Shown here: in pieces, positions 9,818 to 17,140 of the stretch | Numbering within the stretch: position 1 is the first letter of the stretch | How the letters are laid out: each line of letters begins with the position of its first letter | NCBI RefSeq assembly: GCF_016772415.1 | Contig: NZ_JAGSGD010000001.1 | Location: forward strand, 3,497,501-3,561,500 | From: Phenylobacterium glaciei | Lineage (GTDB): Bacteria; Pseudomonadota; Alphaproteobacteria; Caulobacterales; Caulobacteraceae | DNA length: 64,000 nucleotides | Reading direction: 5' to 3' | Program-made: the position numbers and the translations under genes | Notes under the pieces: model-generated | The model's input: only the letters and a program-made list of their open reading frames with translations | Databases searched by the model: none | Told to the model about the DNA's origin: nothing

Positions 9818-9855
9818 TTCCGAAACGATCTGTTTCCATCGTTTCTATTTCGGAA
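9818..9855. promoter_or_regulatory. Nested dyad between LysR and pirin genes (likely LysR operator)
   Basis: Outer arms TTCCGAAA (9818-9825) and TTTCGGAA (9848-9855), and inner arms GAAACGAT (9822-9829) and ATCGTTTC (9838-9845), are both perfect inverted repeats. The site starts 7 bp upstream of the LysR start codon, in the divergent gap, as expected for a LysR autoregulatory and activating site. Confidence 0.65.
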
Positions 9856-9935
9856 TGTGGAGGAAGGTCTACTTTGATCTCAACAGCGGCGCGGCCTCCC
9901 GGCCAGCGGCCCTCACCAAACCAGGAGACCTCGAG

Positions 9936-10634
9936 ATGATCGAACGCAGATCCTTTGACTCGCTTGGCGGCGCCAACCACGGCTGGCTCGACGCCAAGCA
10001 CCACTTCTCCTTCGCGGAGTACCACGACCCCAAGCGCATGGGCTGGGGCCCGCTTCGGGTCTGGAACGACGACAAGATCGCGCCGAATTCCGGCTTCCCG
10101 CCGCACCCCCACGCGAACATGGAGATCATCACCTATGTGCGCACCGGCGCCATCACCCACAAGGACAGCCTGGGCAACGAAGGCCGCACCGAGGCTGGGG
10201 ACGTTCAGGTGATGAGCGCGGGCTCTGGCATCCGTCACGCTGAGTTCAACCTGGAAAACGAACCCACCACCCTGTTCCAGATCTGGATCCAGCCCAACAG
10301 GACCGGCGGGGCCCCCAGCTGGGGCGCCAAGCCCTTCCCCAAGGGTGACCGCGCCGGCCGGTTCGTCACCCTGGCCAGCGGCGTCGAAGGCGACACCGAT
10401 GTCCTGCCGATCCGCACCAACGGCCGCGTCGTGGCCGCCACGCTGAAAGCCGGCGAGACCGCCGAGTACGAACTGGGCGCCGACCGCTTCGGCTACCTGG
10501 TGCCCGCCACCGGCTCTGTGGAGGTCAATGGCGTGACCCTGAACGCCCGTGACGGCGCCGCCATCCGCGACGAGGCCACGGTCCGGGTCACAGCCCTGGA
10601 AGACAGCGAACTCGTCCTCGTCGACGCCGCCTAA
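9936..10634 (+). CDS. Pirin-family protein (YhhW-like bicupin)
   Basis: The 232-residue protein starts at an ATG preceded by AGGAG (9923-9927). The pirin signature is clear: FPPHPHANMEIITYVRTGAITHKDSLGNEG, then MSAGSGIRHAEFN, giving the metal ligands H57, H59, H101 and E103. Family members bind iron; some have quercetin 2,3-dioxygenase activity, others act as redox-linked regulators, and the physiological substrate here is not known. It is followed by a hairpin and wrbA on the same strand. An in-frame extension back to 9363 is antisense to the LysR gene and is not part of it. Confidence 0.92.
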   Translation: MIERRSFDSLGGANHGWLDAKHHFSFAEYHDPKRMGWGPLRVWNDDKIAPNSGFPPHPHANMEIITYVRTGAITHKDSLGNEGRTEAGDVQVMSAGSGIRHAEFNLENEPTTLFQIWIQPNRTGGAPSWGAKPFPKGDRAGRFVTLASGVEGDTDVLPIRTNGRVVAATLKAGETAEYELGADRFGYLVPATGSVEVNGVTLNARDGAAIRDEATVRVTALEDSELVLVDAA

Positions 10635-10641
10635 ACCCTTC

Positions 10642-10665
10642 CCGCCCCGGTGAAAGCCGGGGCGG
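10642..10665. terminator. Intercistronic hairpin between pirin gene and wrbA
   Basis: A 9-bp perfect stem, CCGCCCCGG with CCGGGGCGG, encloses a 6-nt loop. No proper U-run follows, so it may be a partial terminator or mRNA-stability element between two genes on one strand. Confidence 0.5.
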
Positions 10666-10700
10666 CCCCCTTCGCTTTCTCCTCCCCAGGAAACCCCGCC

Positions 10701-11300
10701 ATGACCAAGGTCCTCGTCCTCTACCACTCCGCCTACGGGCACATCGAAACCATGGCCAAGGCCGTGGCCGAAGGCGCCCGCGAGGCCGGCGCCACGGTGG
10801 ACATCAAGCGCGTCCCCGAGACCGTCCCCGAAGAGATCGCCAAGGGCGCCCACTTCAAGCTCGACCAGGACGCCCCCATCGCCAAGATCGAAGACCTGGC
10901 CGACTACGACGCCATCATCGTCGGCGCCGGCACCCGTTTCGGCCGCATGCCCTCGCAGATGGCCAGCTTCCTGGACCAGGCCGGCGGCCTCTGGGCCAAG
11001 GGCGCCCTGCACGGCAAGGTCGGCGGCGCCTTCACCTCGACGGCCACCCAGCACGGCGGCCAGGAGACCACCCTGTTCTCGATCATCACCAACCTGCTGC
11101 ACTTCGGCATGGTGATCGTCGGTCTGGACTACGGCCACGCCGGCCAGATGACCCTCGATGAGATCACCGGCGGCAGCCCCTATGGCGCCTCGACCATCGC
11201 CGGCGGCGACGGCTCGCGTCAGCCCAGCGAGAACGAACTCACCGGCGCCCGCTATCAGGGCCGCAAGATCGCGCAGACCGCCGCCAAGCTGGCTGCGTAA
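10701..11300 (+). CDS. wrbA: NAD(P)H:quinone oxidoreductase, WrbA type
   Basis: The 199-residue flavodoxin-fold protein starts [26 protein letters not shown], with the FMN phosphate-binding loop, and contains [24 protein letters not shown] and [15 protein letters not shown] sequence ([27 protein letters not shown]), the WrbA signature. These enzymes reduce quinones by two electrons, avoiding semiquinone radicals. It lies 66 bp after the pirin gene and is probably part of the same LysR-controlled response. The ATG at 10701 is used because the sequence before it is not conserved. Confidence 0.96.
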   Translation: MTKVLVLYHSAYGHIETMAKAVAEGAREAGATVDIKRVPETVPEEIAKGAHFKLDQDAPIAKIEDLADYDAIIVGAGTRFGRMPSQMASFLDQAGGLWAKGALHGKVGGAFTSTATQHGGQETTLFSIITNLLHFGMVIVGLDYGHAGQMTLDEITGGSPYGASTIAGGDGSRQPSENELTGARYQGRKIAQTAAKLAA

Positions 11301-11381
11301 CCGACGCGCCGGCGTTCCGACCTCCCCCGGAGGACGACGGCCCCCGCCGCCGAGGCTGACCCCCAGCCCAGCGGCTCGCGA

Positions 11382-11410
11382 GGGGTGGAGGCGTCCAGCG
11401 CCTCCACCCC
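11382..11410. terminator. Strong hairpin downstream of wrbA
   Basis: A perfect 12-bp stem (GGGGTGGAGGCG with CGCCTCCACCCC) and a 5-nt loop follow wrbA and precede the ArsR promoter. There is no U-run; it probably ends or stabilises the pirin-wrbA transcript. Confidence 0.55.
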
Positions 11411-11425
11411 GACCGCGCCCCTCGA

Positions 11426-11473
11426 TTGACAAATCCCCGCGTCGCCCAAATAGTACACCACATGGTGAACTAT
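11426..11473 (+). promoter_or_regulatory. ArsR-gene promoter and overlapping operator
   Basis: TTGACA at 11426-11431 is followed, 17 bp on, by AATAGT as a weak -10 element. Overlapping that element is a palindrome at 11450-11473 with arms ATAGTACACCA and TGGTGAACTAT around CA (one mismatch pair). It covers the start codon at 11462, so a bound repressor would block transcription, giving an autoregulated, near-leaderless gene. Confidence 0.6.
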
Positions 11474-11827
11474 GAACCCCGCGACCTGGACCGGCTTTTC
11501 ACCGCCCTGGGCGATCCCACCCGCCGGGCTATCCTGGCGCGCCTGGAGCAGGAGGACAGCCTGTCCATCAGCGCGCTCGCCGAGCCCTTCGCCATCAAGC
11601 TGCCGGCGGTGATGAAGCACCTCGATGTGCTGGGCGACGCCGGCCTGATCACCCGCACCAAGTCCGGCCGTACCGTCGCCGTCCGCCTCGTCCCCGAACC
11701 CCTGCGCGCCGCCACCGACTGGTTGGCCCGCTACCAGCGGTTCTGGTCGCCCAAACTCGACCGGCTGGCGGCTCACGCCGAGGCCAAGGAGCGCGAGGCG
11801 CGAGCCGCCGAGGGGCAAGGTGAATGA
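11462..11827 (+). CDS. ArsR-family transcriptional regulator
   Basis: The 121-residue product (MVNYEPRDLDRLFTALGDPTRRAILARLEQ) is a winged-helix ArsR/SmtB-like repressor, with recognition segment SISALAEPFAIKLPAVMKHLDVLGDAGLITRTKSGRTVAVRLVPEPL. No metal-binding Cys motif is present, so this is the non-metal subgroup normally paired with an SRPBCC/AHSA1 gene. Its TGA overlaps an ATG (ATGA at 11824) that would start that partner, but only a broken remnant follows. The ATG at 11462 is chosen because a TTG at 11426 forms the -35 element. Confidence 0.87.
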   Translation: MVNYEPRDLDRLFTALGDPTRRAILARLEQEDSLSISALAEPFAIKLPAVMKHLDVLGDAGLITRTKSGRTVAVRLVPEPLRAATDWLARYQRFWSPKLDRLAAHAEAKEREARAAEGQGE

Positions 11828-11923
11828 CCAGCCTCACCCTGGTGCGCCGCCCTGCCGGCCGGCGAGCAGTTCGGCTGGGTGATGGAAGTCCGCGCGATCC
11901 ACACGTTCACGGAGCGGCCCTGA
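11824..11923 (+). pseudogene. Short remnant of the expected ArsR partner gene (possibly SRPBCC/AHSA1)
   Basis: The ATG overlapping the arsR stop opens MTSLTLVRRPAG, very like the start of AHSA1/SRPBCC proteins that follow such ArsR genes. The frame then loses sense, while the frame shifted by one base reads GEQFGWVMEVRAIHTFTERP and stops at 11921-11923, just before a palindromic repeat. I read this as an internally deleted, frameshifted remnant. It could also be chance coding sequence; identification rests on about ten residues and the gene context. Confidence 0.4.
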
Positions 11924-12047
11924 CCCTCCCTCCCCTTCATGGGGAGGGAGGACGGCGGAACGCCGGACGGGTGGGGAGCACTGGCCAGACTCCCCCACCC
12001 CGACCGCTAACGCGGTCTGCCCCTCCCCATGAAGGGGAGGGAGAAGC
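11924..12047. repeat. Palindromic CCCTCCCC repeat block
   Basis: Self-complementary units of the type TCCCTCCCCTTCATGGGGAGGGA lie at both ends (about 11927-11950 and 12020-12044), with GTGGGGAG and CTCCCCCAC arms between. Such CCCTCCCC/GGGGAGGG mosaics are common between alphaproteobacterial genes. Here the block separates the ArsR remnant from the convergent nitronate monooxygenase gene. Confidence 0.7.
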
Positions 12048-12050
12048 AGT

Positions 12051-13025
12051 CTAGGCCGTCACCTTCACCAGCTTGCTCGCCCGGGCGAGCGCGGCCTCGG
12101 CTTCGCTCACCAAGTTCGCCACGATCTGGGCCGCCGGCAGCACCGCGTGGATGCCGCCCGCCGACTGGCCCATGGCGAAGCAGGACTTGTCGGCGTCGAG
12201 ACCTTCGATCTGGCCGCCGATGCCGCCCATGACGCCGGCGCGGCTCGAAAGCATGGCCTGCTGGGGGAAGGGCTGGATGTCCTGGGGACGGGTTTCCCAG
12301 TCCTCGACATAGGGGTTCTTGCGCACCCGCATCGGCTTGCCGGAATAGGAGCGGGTGCGAACGGTGTCCTCGTCGGCGGCCTCGACGATGGTCTGGCGGT
12401 AGAGTTCGCCGGCATGGGCCTCGTCGCTGGCGATGAAGCGGGTGCCCATCCAGACGCCGACGGCGCCGAGGGTCAGGGCCGCGGCCAGGCCGCGCCCGTC
12501 ATAGAGGCCGCCGGCCGCCACCACCGGGATCTTCACGGCCTCCACGGCCTGGGCCACCAGGGGCATGGTGCCGACGAGGCCGGTATGGCCGCCGCCCTCG
12601 CCGCCCTGGCAGATCACCGCGTCGCAGCCGGCCTGCTCGGCCTTCACCGCGTGCTTCACCGCCCCGCACACCACCATGACCTTGAGGCCGGCCTTCTTCA
12701 GCTTCTCCATGATCGGCATAGGCACGCCCAGGCCGGCCACGAAGCTGGAGGCGCCCTCATCGATGATGATCTCCACCGAGGCCGTCAGGCTCTCCGGGGA
12801 CGCGGCCAGCAGGTCGACGCCGAAGGGTTTGTCGGTGAGGCTTTTGACCTTGCGCATCTCGTCGCGGATGAACTCCGGCGTGCGGCCGGCCATGCCCAGC
12901 ACGCCATAGCCCCCGGCGTTGGAGACCGCCGCCACCAGCTCGGCATAGGAGACACCTCCCATGCCGGCCAGCATGATCGGGTGCTTGACTCCCAAGAGGT
13001 CGCAAAGCGGGGTGTGCAGCGTCAT
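12051..13025 (-). CDS. Nitronate monooxygenase family protein
   Basis: The 324-residue FMN-dependent TIM-barrel protein starts TPLCDLLGVKHPIMLAGMGGVSYAELVAAVSNAGGYGVLG, the NMO family N-terminus. It also has GCDAVICQGGEGGGHTG, VVAAGGLYDGRGLAAALTLGAVGVWMGTRFIAS, the phosphate-binding region. The family oxidises nitronates, but many members are unassigned and some act as enoyl-ACP reductases (FabK-like), so substrate is uncertain. It is followed by no gene on its strand; an SDR gene lies 81 bp upstream on the same strand, possibly in one transcript. Confidence 0.9.
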   Translation of the reverse strand: MTLHTPLCDLLGVKHPIMLAGMGGVSYAELVAAVSNAGGYGVLGMAGRTPEFIRDEMRKVKSLTDKPFGVDLLAASPESLTASVEIIIDEGASSFVAGLGVPMPIMEKLKKAGLKVMVVCGAVKHAVKAEQAGCDAVICQGGEGGGHTGLVGTMPLVAQAVEAVKIPVVAAGGLYDGRGLAAALTLGAVGVWMGTRFIASDEAHAGELYRQTIVEAADEDTVRTRSYSGKPMRVRKNPYVEDWETRPQDIQPFPQQAMLSSRAGVMGGIGGQIEGLDADKSCFAMGQSAGGIHAVLPAAQIVANLVSEAEAALARASKLVKVTA

Positions 13026-13106
13026 GGCGTTTTCTCCCGAAGTTTCTTTGTCAGGCAGGATGGCGCCGCACGCCGTCCATGGGAACCATGACCCAAGGTC
13101 AGAGCA

Positions 13107-13892
13107 TCAGAAGACGCCGTATCCGCCGTCGATCAGGAAGCTGTCGCCGGTGTGGAAGGACGAGGCGTCCGACGCCAGATAGACCGCCATGCCGCCGAAG
13201 TCGGCCGGCTGGCCCCAGCGGCGCACGGGCACCCGCTTGATCACGGCGTCGTTGAACTTGTCGTTGCCCTGGGCGCCCGCCGTCATATCGGTGGCGATCC
13301 AGCCGGGCAGGATGGCGTTGGCCCGGACGCCATAGCGGGCGTGTTCCACGGCGATGGCGCGGATCATCGAGATCACCGCGCCCTTGGTGGCGGCATAGGC
13401 CTCGTTCTTCGGCGCGCCGTCGAGGGCCGAGAGCGACGAGATCACCACCAGCGAACCGCCCGCCTTGTCGCCGGAACCCGCCCGCTCGACCATGTGCTTG
13501 CAGGCCTCGCGGAAGGTGAAGAACACCCCGTCCAGGTTCACCGAAAGCACCTTGCGATACATCTCAGTGGAAAAGTCCGAGAAGGACGGCGCCCCGCCCC
13601 CGATCCCGGCGTTGGCGATCACGGTGTCGATGCGGCCCATCTTGGCGATCGCTTCGGCCATCCCGGCCTTCACCGCGTGCTCGTCGGCGACGTCCACCAC
13701 CTGAGTCAGGACTCGCACGCCGAAGCTCTTCAACTTGTCTTCCGCGTCGGCGTTCTTCTTGGGGTTCGACCCCCAGATCACCACGTCAGCGCCGGACTGG
13801 GCGAGCGCCTCGACCATGCCAAAGCCGATGCCGCCATTGCCGCCGGTGACAAGGGCCACCTTGCCGGTCAGGTCGAAGGGTTTGTAGGCCAT
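13107..13892 (-). CDS. SDR-family oxidoreductase (classical)
   Basis: The 261-residue protein has the NAD(P)-binding motif TGGNGGIG near residue 17, NAG at the end of beta-4 (VIANAGIG), the catalytic serine in VVISSLSALDG and YAATK (Tyr and Lys), then the classical C-terminal LPGWIATDM and SFLIDGGYGVF. It resembles gluconate 5-dehydrogenase or 3-oxoacyl-ACP reductase-type enzymes. The substrate cannot be read from the sequence. It precedes the nitronate monooxygenase gene on the same strand with an 81-bp gap. Confidence 0.9.
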   Translation of the reverse strand: MAYKPFDLTGKVALVTGGNGGIGFGMVEALAQSGADVVIWGSNPKKNADAEDKLKSFGVRVLTQVVDVADEHAVKAGMAEAIAKMGRIDTVIANAGIGGGAPSFSDFSTEMYRKVLSVNLDGVFFTFREACKHMVERAGSGDKAGGSLVVISSLSALDGAPKNEAYAATKGAVISMIRAIAVEHARYGVRANAILPGWIATDMTAGAQGNDKFNDAVIKRVPVRRWGQPADFGGMAVYLASDASSFHTGDSFLIDGGYGVF

Positions 13893-14036
13893 GGCGTCTG
13901 CTCCCGAGTCCGTTTCTTGGACGTGTTGGGATTACAGAGGCCGGGGTTACGCCCGGTCCGTCAAGCGGCGGGCCAGGCCATTTGACTTCCCCGGCGTTGG
14001 GGCGGCCCTCCTGGCGAAAACGCTGGGAGGACCGCC

Positions 14037-14828
14037 ATGCTGACGCTTTATGACCACCCGCTCTCGCCCTATGCCCAGAAGGTCAAGATCGCCCTGCGCG
14101 AGAAGGGTCAGCCCTTCCAGGCGGTGTCGCCGGGCGGTCTAGGCGCCGGCGGCGCGCAAGGCGATTTCCTGGCCGCCAATCCGCGCGCCGAGGTCCCGGC
14201 CCTGGTGGACGGCGAAACGGCCATCTTCGATTCCACCATCATCCTGGAATATATCGAGGACCGCTGGCCCAACCCGGCCCTGCTGCCCGCCAGCCCCGCC
14301 GAGCGCGCGCGGGTCCGGATGCTGGAGGAGGTGATGGACACCCACTTCGAGGCCATCAACTGGGGCCTGTCGGAGATCTACTGGTTCCGCCGCGCCGAGG
14401 GTGACCTGGCCCAGACCCTGATCGCCAAGGCCGCCGAACAGACGGCCGGTTTCTTCGCCTGGCTGGAAAGCCAGCTCGCCGACCGGCCCTGGTTCAACGG
14501 CGAGAGCTTCGGCTGGGGCGATCTGGCCGTGGTCCCCTATCTCAACGGCTCAGTGGGCCACGGCAATCCGCCGGCCGCCGGCAGCAGGCTCTCCGACTGG
14601 CTCACCCGCGCCAACGCCCGCCCCTCGGTCGCCGAAACGACCAAGGAAGCCGGCGCGGCGGCCGCCGCCTCGGCCATGCCCAATGTCGCCGAGCTGGTGA
14701 AACAGGGCCTATTCAAGCGCGAGTACCGCGACCACCGCCTGGAATGGATGATCAAGAGCGGCGGCGCCCAGGTGGTCATGGACGGCCTGGCCCGCGACAC
14801 TATCCGCTTCAGCCCGACCTTCGGCTGA
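14037..14828 (+). CDS. Glutathione S-transferase family protein
   Basis: The 263-residue protein has an N-terminal thioredoxin-fold GST domain (LYDHPLSPYAQKVKIALREKG, with EVPALVDGETAIFDSTIILEYIEDRWP giving the glutathione-binding region) and an all-helical C-terminal domain (GESFGWGDLAVVPYL). A C-terminal extension of about 45 residues (RDHRLEWMIKSGGAQVV) exceeds the usual GST length of about 220. Role is likely detoxification or thiol-dependent isomerisation; substrate unknown. Divergent from the SDR gene. Confidence 0.9.
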   Translation: MLTLYDHPLSPYAQKVKIALREKGQPFQAVSPGGLGAGGAQGDFLAANPRAEVPALVDGETAIFDSTIILEYIEDRWPNPALLPASPAERARVRMLEEVMDTHFEAINWGLSEIYWFRRAEGDLAQTLIAKAAEQTAGFFAWLESQLADRPWFNGESFGWGDLAVVPYLNGSVGHGNPPAAGSRLSDWLTRANARPSVAETTKEAGAAAAASAMPNVAELVKQGLFKREYRDHRLEWMIKSGGAQVVMDGLARDTIRFSPTFG

Positions 14829-14893
14829 AACCTTTGCCCGGATCGGCCCGAAGGACAGATGACGTCCGCCGTGTCGGCGGCTGGGAGATCCCG

Positions 14894-15445
14894 ATGAAAC
14901 TCGCCCCTCTGTTCGCCGCCCTGCTGCTCGCCTGGCCCGCCGCCGCGGCCGCCTTTGATCCCGGTCCCGCGGTGGGCTCCCGCATCCCGCCCATCGCGGC
15001 CCGCGACATGGCGGGCAAGCCCGTGACCGTCCGGGATCTGTCGGACAAGAATGGCGTGGTGCTGGTCTTCTTCCGGTCGGCGAAGTGGTGCCCCTATTGC
15101 CAGAAGCAGCTCATCGAGCTGAAGGACGCCAAGGCGCCCCTGGCCCAGCGCGGCTACCGGCTGGTGGCCCTCAGCTACGATCCGCCCGAGGTCCTGACCC
15201 GCTTTTCTGAGCAGCGGGAAATCCCCTACGCCTTCCTCTCGGATACCGGATCGGCGACCATCGACGCCTTCAAGCTGCGTGACCCGCAGTACAAGCCCGA
15301 CAGTTTCGCCTATGGCGTCCCCATGCCGGCGATCTTCGTCATCTCGCCGCGGGGCGTCGTCCAGGCCAAGCTCGCCGAGGAGGGCTACAAGTCCCGCCCG
15401 CCGGTCGCCGCGGTCCTGGCCGCCGTCGATGGGCTGAAGAAATAG
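14894..15445 (+). CDS. Exported thioredoxin-like peroxidase (AhpC/TSA or redoxin type)
   Basis: The 183-residue protein begins with a signal peptide (MKLAPLFAALLLAWPAAAAA), has GGGAG-type Shine-Dalgarno sequence 6 bases before the ATG at 14894, and carries a CPYC active site at residues 66-69 in VFFRSAKWCPYCQKQLIELK. The rest matches the redoxin fold (VALSYDPPEVLTRFSEQREIPYAFLSD, PMPAIFVISPRGVV). It is probably periplasmic, working in thiol redox or peroxide reduction. It follows the GST gene by 65 bp on the same strand. Confidence 0.85.
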   Translation: MKLAPLFAALLLAWPAAAAAFDPGPAVGSRIPPIAARDMAGKPVTVRDLSDKNGVVLVFFRSAKWCPYCQKQLIELKDAKAPLAQRGYRLVALSYDPPEVLTRFSEQREIPYAFLSDTGSATIDAFKLRDPQYKPDSFAYGVPMPAIFVISPRGVVQAKLAEEGYKSRPPVAAVLAAVDGLKK

Positions 15446-15446
15446 G

Positions 15447-16295
15447 CTAGAGACGGCTGGCGAAGGCTTCCACCACGTTGTTGCCGGTGGGGTCCACGAC
15501 CTTGGGCCCCACCACCTGCTTGGCGAAGTCAGAGGTGATGTAGCGGAAGTCGGGCGTCTCGACAGTGGCGGCGCCCAGGATGACCTCGGCGATGTCGGCG
15601 CCGGTCTGGCCGTATTGGGCGAAGACGCCGGTGCTGGCCCCCATGTATTTCTGCACGATGGCGTCATAGGGCGGGGCGTAGGCCGAGAGGTCGCTGACGG
15701 CGCGGACGCTGTTGACGAACTCGGTATTGATGGGGCCGGGCTCGATCAGGCTGATCTGCACGCCCAGCCGCTTGGCCAGGGGCGCCAGGGATTCCATCAT
15801 CCCTTCCACCGCGAACTTCGCTGCGCAATAGGCGTCGTTGAAGGGCTGGCCGATCAGGCCGCCGATGCTGGTCACCGAGATAATCCGCCCCGAGCCGCGC
15901 TCGCGCATGTGCGGGAAGACCGCCTTGGTCATCCGCCAGACGCCGAAGAAGTTGATGCCCATGGTCCGCTCAAGGTCGGCGTCGGTGGTCTGTTCCAGGC
16001 TGCCCAGGAAACCCGCCCCGGCGTTGTTCACCAGCACATCAATGCCGCCGTGCTTGCGGATCACCTTCTCGACGCAGGCCGCGATGGACTTCTTCTTCTG
16101 GACGTCGAGTTTCTCGACCTTGACCTTCACCCCGGCCGCCTTGGCCTGGGCCAACAGGTCCTTCTTCTTCGAAGTGTCGCGCATGGTGGCGATGGTGACG
16201 TAGCCGGCCCGCGCAAAGGCGATGGCGGTGTGCAAGCCCACCCCCGTGGAGGTCCCGGTGATCAGGACCACAGGTCCGGTGTCGCTCTTGCTCAT
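15447..16295 (-). CDS. SDR-family oxidoreductase
   Basis: The 282-residue protein has VLITGTSTGVGLHTAIAFARAGY (NAD(P)-binding), VNNAGAG, catalytic Ser in IISVTSIGGLIG and YCAAK (Tyr and Lys). The C-terminal part (IEPGPINTEFVNSVRAVSDLSAYAPPYDAIVQKYMG) is typical of the short-chain dehydrogenases often annotated as acetoin or retinol dehydrogenase-like. The start is set at the ATG at 16295, preceded by GGGGGAAG, because longer in-frame sequence upstream overlaps the yaaA stop region. Convergent with the peroxidase gene, with one base between stops. Confidence 0.9.
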   Translation of the reverse strand: MSKSDTGPVVLITGTSTGVGLHTAIAFARAGYVTIATMRDTSKKKDLLAQAKAAGVKVKVEKLDVQKKKSIAACVEKVIRKHGGIDVLVNNAGAGFLGSLEQTTDADLERTMGINFFGVWRMTKAVFPHMRERGSGRIISVTSIGGLIGQPFNDAYCAAKFAVEGMMESLAPLAKRLGVQISLIEPGPINTEFVNSVRAVSDLSAYAPPYDAIVQKYMGASTGVFAQYGQTGADIAEVILGAATVETPDFRYITSDFAKQVVGPKVVDPTGNNVVEAFASRL

Positions 16296-16339
16296 ATGCT
16301 TCCCCCGGCGGCTCGGATCGGCCGCGTTCAAGTCAGACC

Positions 16340-17134
16340 CTAACCCGGCTTGCGGGCGCTCACTAGCCGCGGCTGGGGCCGGGTGAACACCCATTCGGTG
16401 TCGCTGGAGGCCTGGGGCTGGAAACGATAGCCCTCGCTGTCGAAGGCCTTCAGGTCCGACGCGCTCTGGATGCGATGGTCGACGGCGTAGCGGGCCATCA
16501 GGCCACGGGCCTTCTTGGCGTAGAAGCTGATCACCTTGGCCTCGCCGTCCTTCTCCTCGACGAAGCGCACGTTCACCACCGGCAGCGTCAGGGCCTTCAG
16601 GTCCACGACGCCGAAATATTCCTGGCTGGCGCAGTTCACCAGGGTCGGGTCCTTATGGCCGGCAGCCTGCTCGTTGAGCGCCTTGGCGACCTTGTCGCCC
16701 CAGAAGGCGTAGAGGCTGGGACCGCGCTTGGTTTTCAGCCGCGTGCCCATTTCAAGCCGGTAGGGCTGGATGCCGTCCAGCGGCCGCAGCAGGCCATAGA
16801 GCCCTGACAGGATGCGGACATGGTCCTGGGCGAAGGCCAGGGCCTTCTTGTCCAGCTCACGGGCCTTGAAGCCCATATAGACGTCGCCGTTGAAGGCGAA
16901 GGCGGCCTGCAGCCCCTCCTCCATGGCCGGGTCGAAGGCCTGGAAGCGGTCGCGGTTCAGCTTGGCGAGATTGTCCGACAGGCTCATCAGCCGCTTCACC
17001 TGGGCCACGGTCAGCTTTCGCGTGGTCTGCGACAGGAGGGCGATATCCTCGGCCATTTCCGGGGTGGTCATCGGCAGGGGTTTGTCCGGCGCGGCGAAGT
17101 TCATCGCCTTGGCGGGGGACAGGACAATCAGCAT
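16340..17134 (-). CDS. yaaA: Peroxide stress protein YaaA
   Basis: The 264-residue protein starts MLIVLSPAKAMNFAAPDKP and has the YaaA (DUF328) blocks LMSLSDNLAKLNRDRFQAF, GDVYMGFKARELDKKALAFAQDHVRILSGLYGLLRPLDGIQPYRLEMGTRLKT and VISFYAKKARGLMARYAVD. In E. coli YaaA is OxyR-induced and limits iron-driven damage under peroxide stress. It lies just downstream (6 bp) of the FAD-linked dehydrogenase gene on the same strand, so the two are probably cotranscribed. Confidence 0.95.
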   Translation of the reverse strand: MLIVLSPAKAMNFAAPDKPLPMTTPEMAEDIALLSQTTRKLTVAQVKRLMSLSDNLAKLNRDRFQAFDPAMEEGLQAAFAFNGDVYMGFKARELDKKALAFAQDHVRILSGLYGLLRPLDGIQPYRLEMGTRLKTKRGPSLYAFWGDKVAKALNEQAAGHKDPTLVNCASQEYFGVVDLKALTLPVVNVRFVEEKDGEAKVISFYAKKARGLMARYAVDHRIQSASDLKAFDSEGYRFQPQASSDTEWVFTRPQPRLVSARKPG

Positions 17135-17140
17135 GGCGGC

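Noticed and set aside
9729..11432. A 567-codon minus-strand frame across the pirin-wrbA region
   Set aside because: Antisense to pirin and WrbA with full motifs; the predicted sequence is Gly-rich and domainless.
11426..11461. TTG at 11426 as start of the ArsR gene
   Set aside because: It forms the -35 element TTGACA of the promoter; the ATG at 11462 gives the normal N-terminus.
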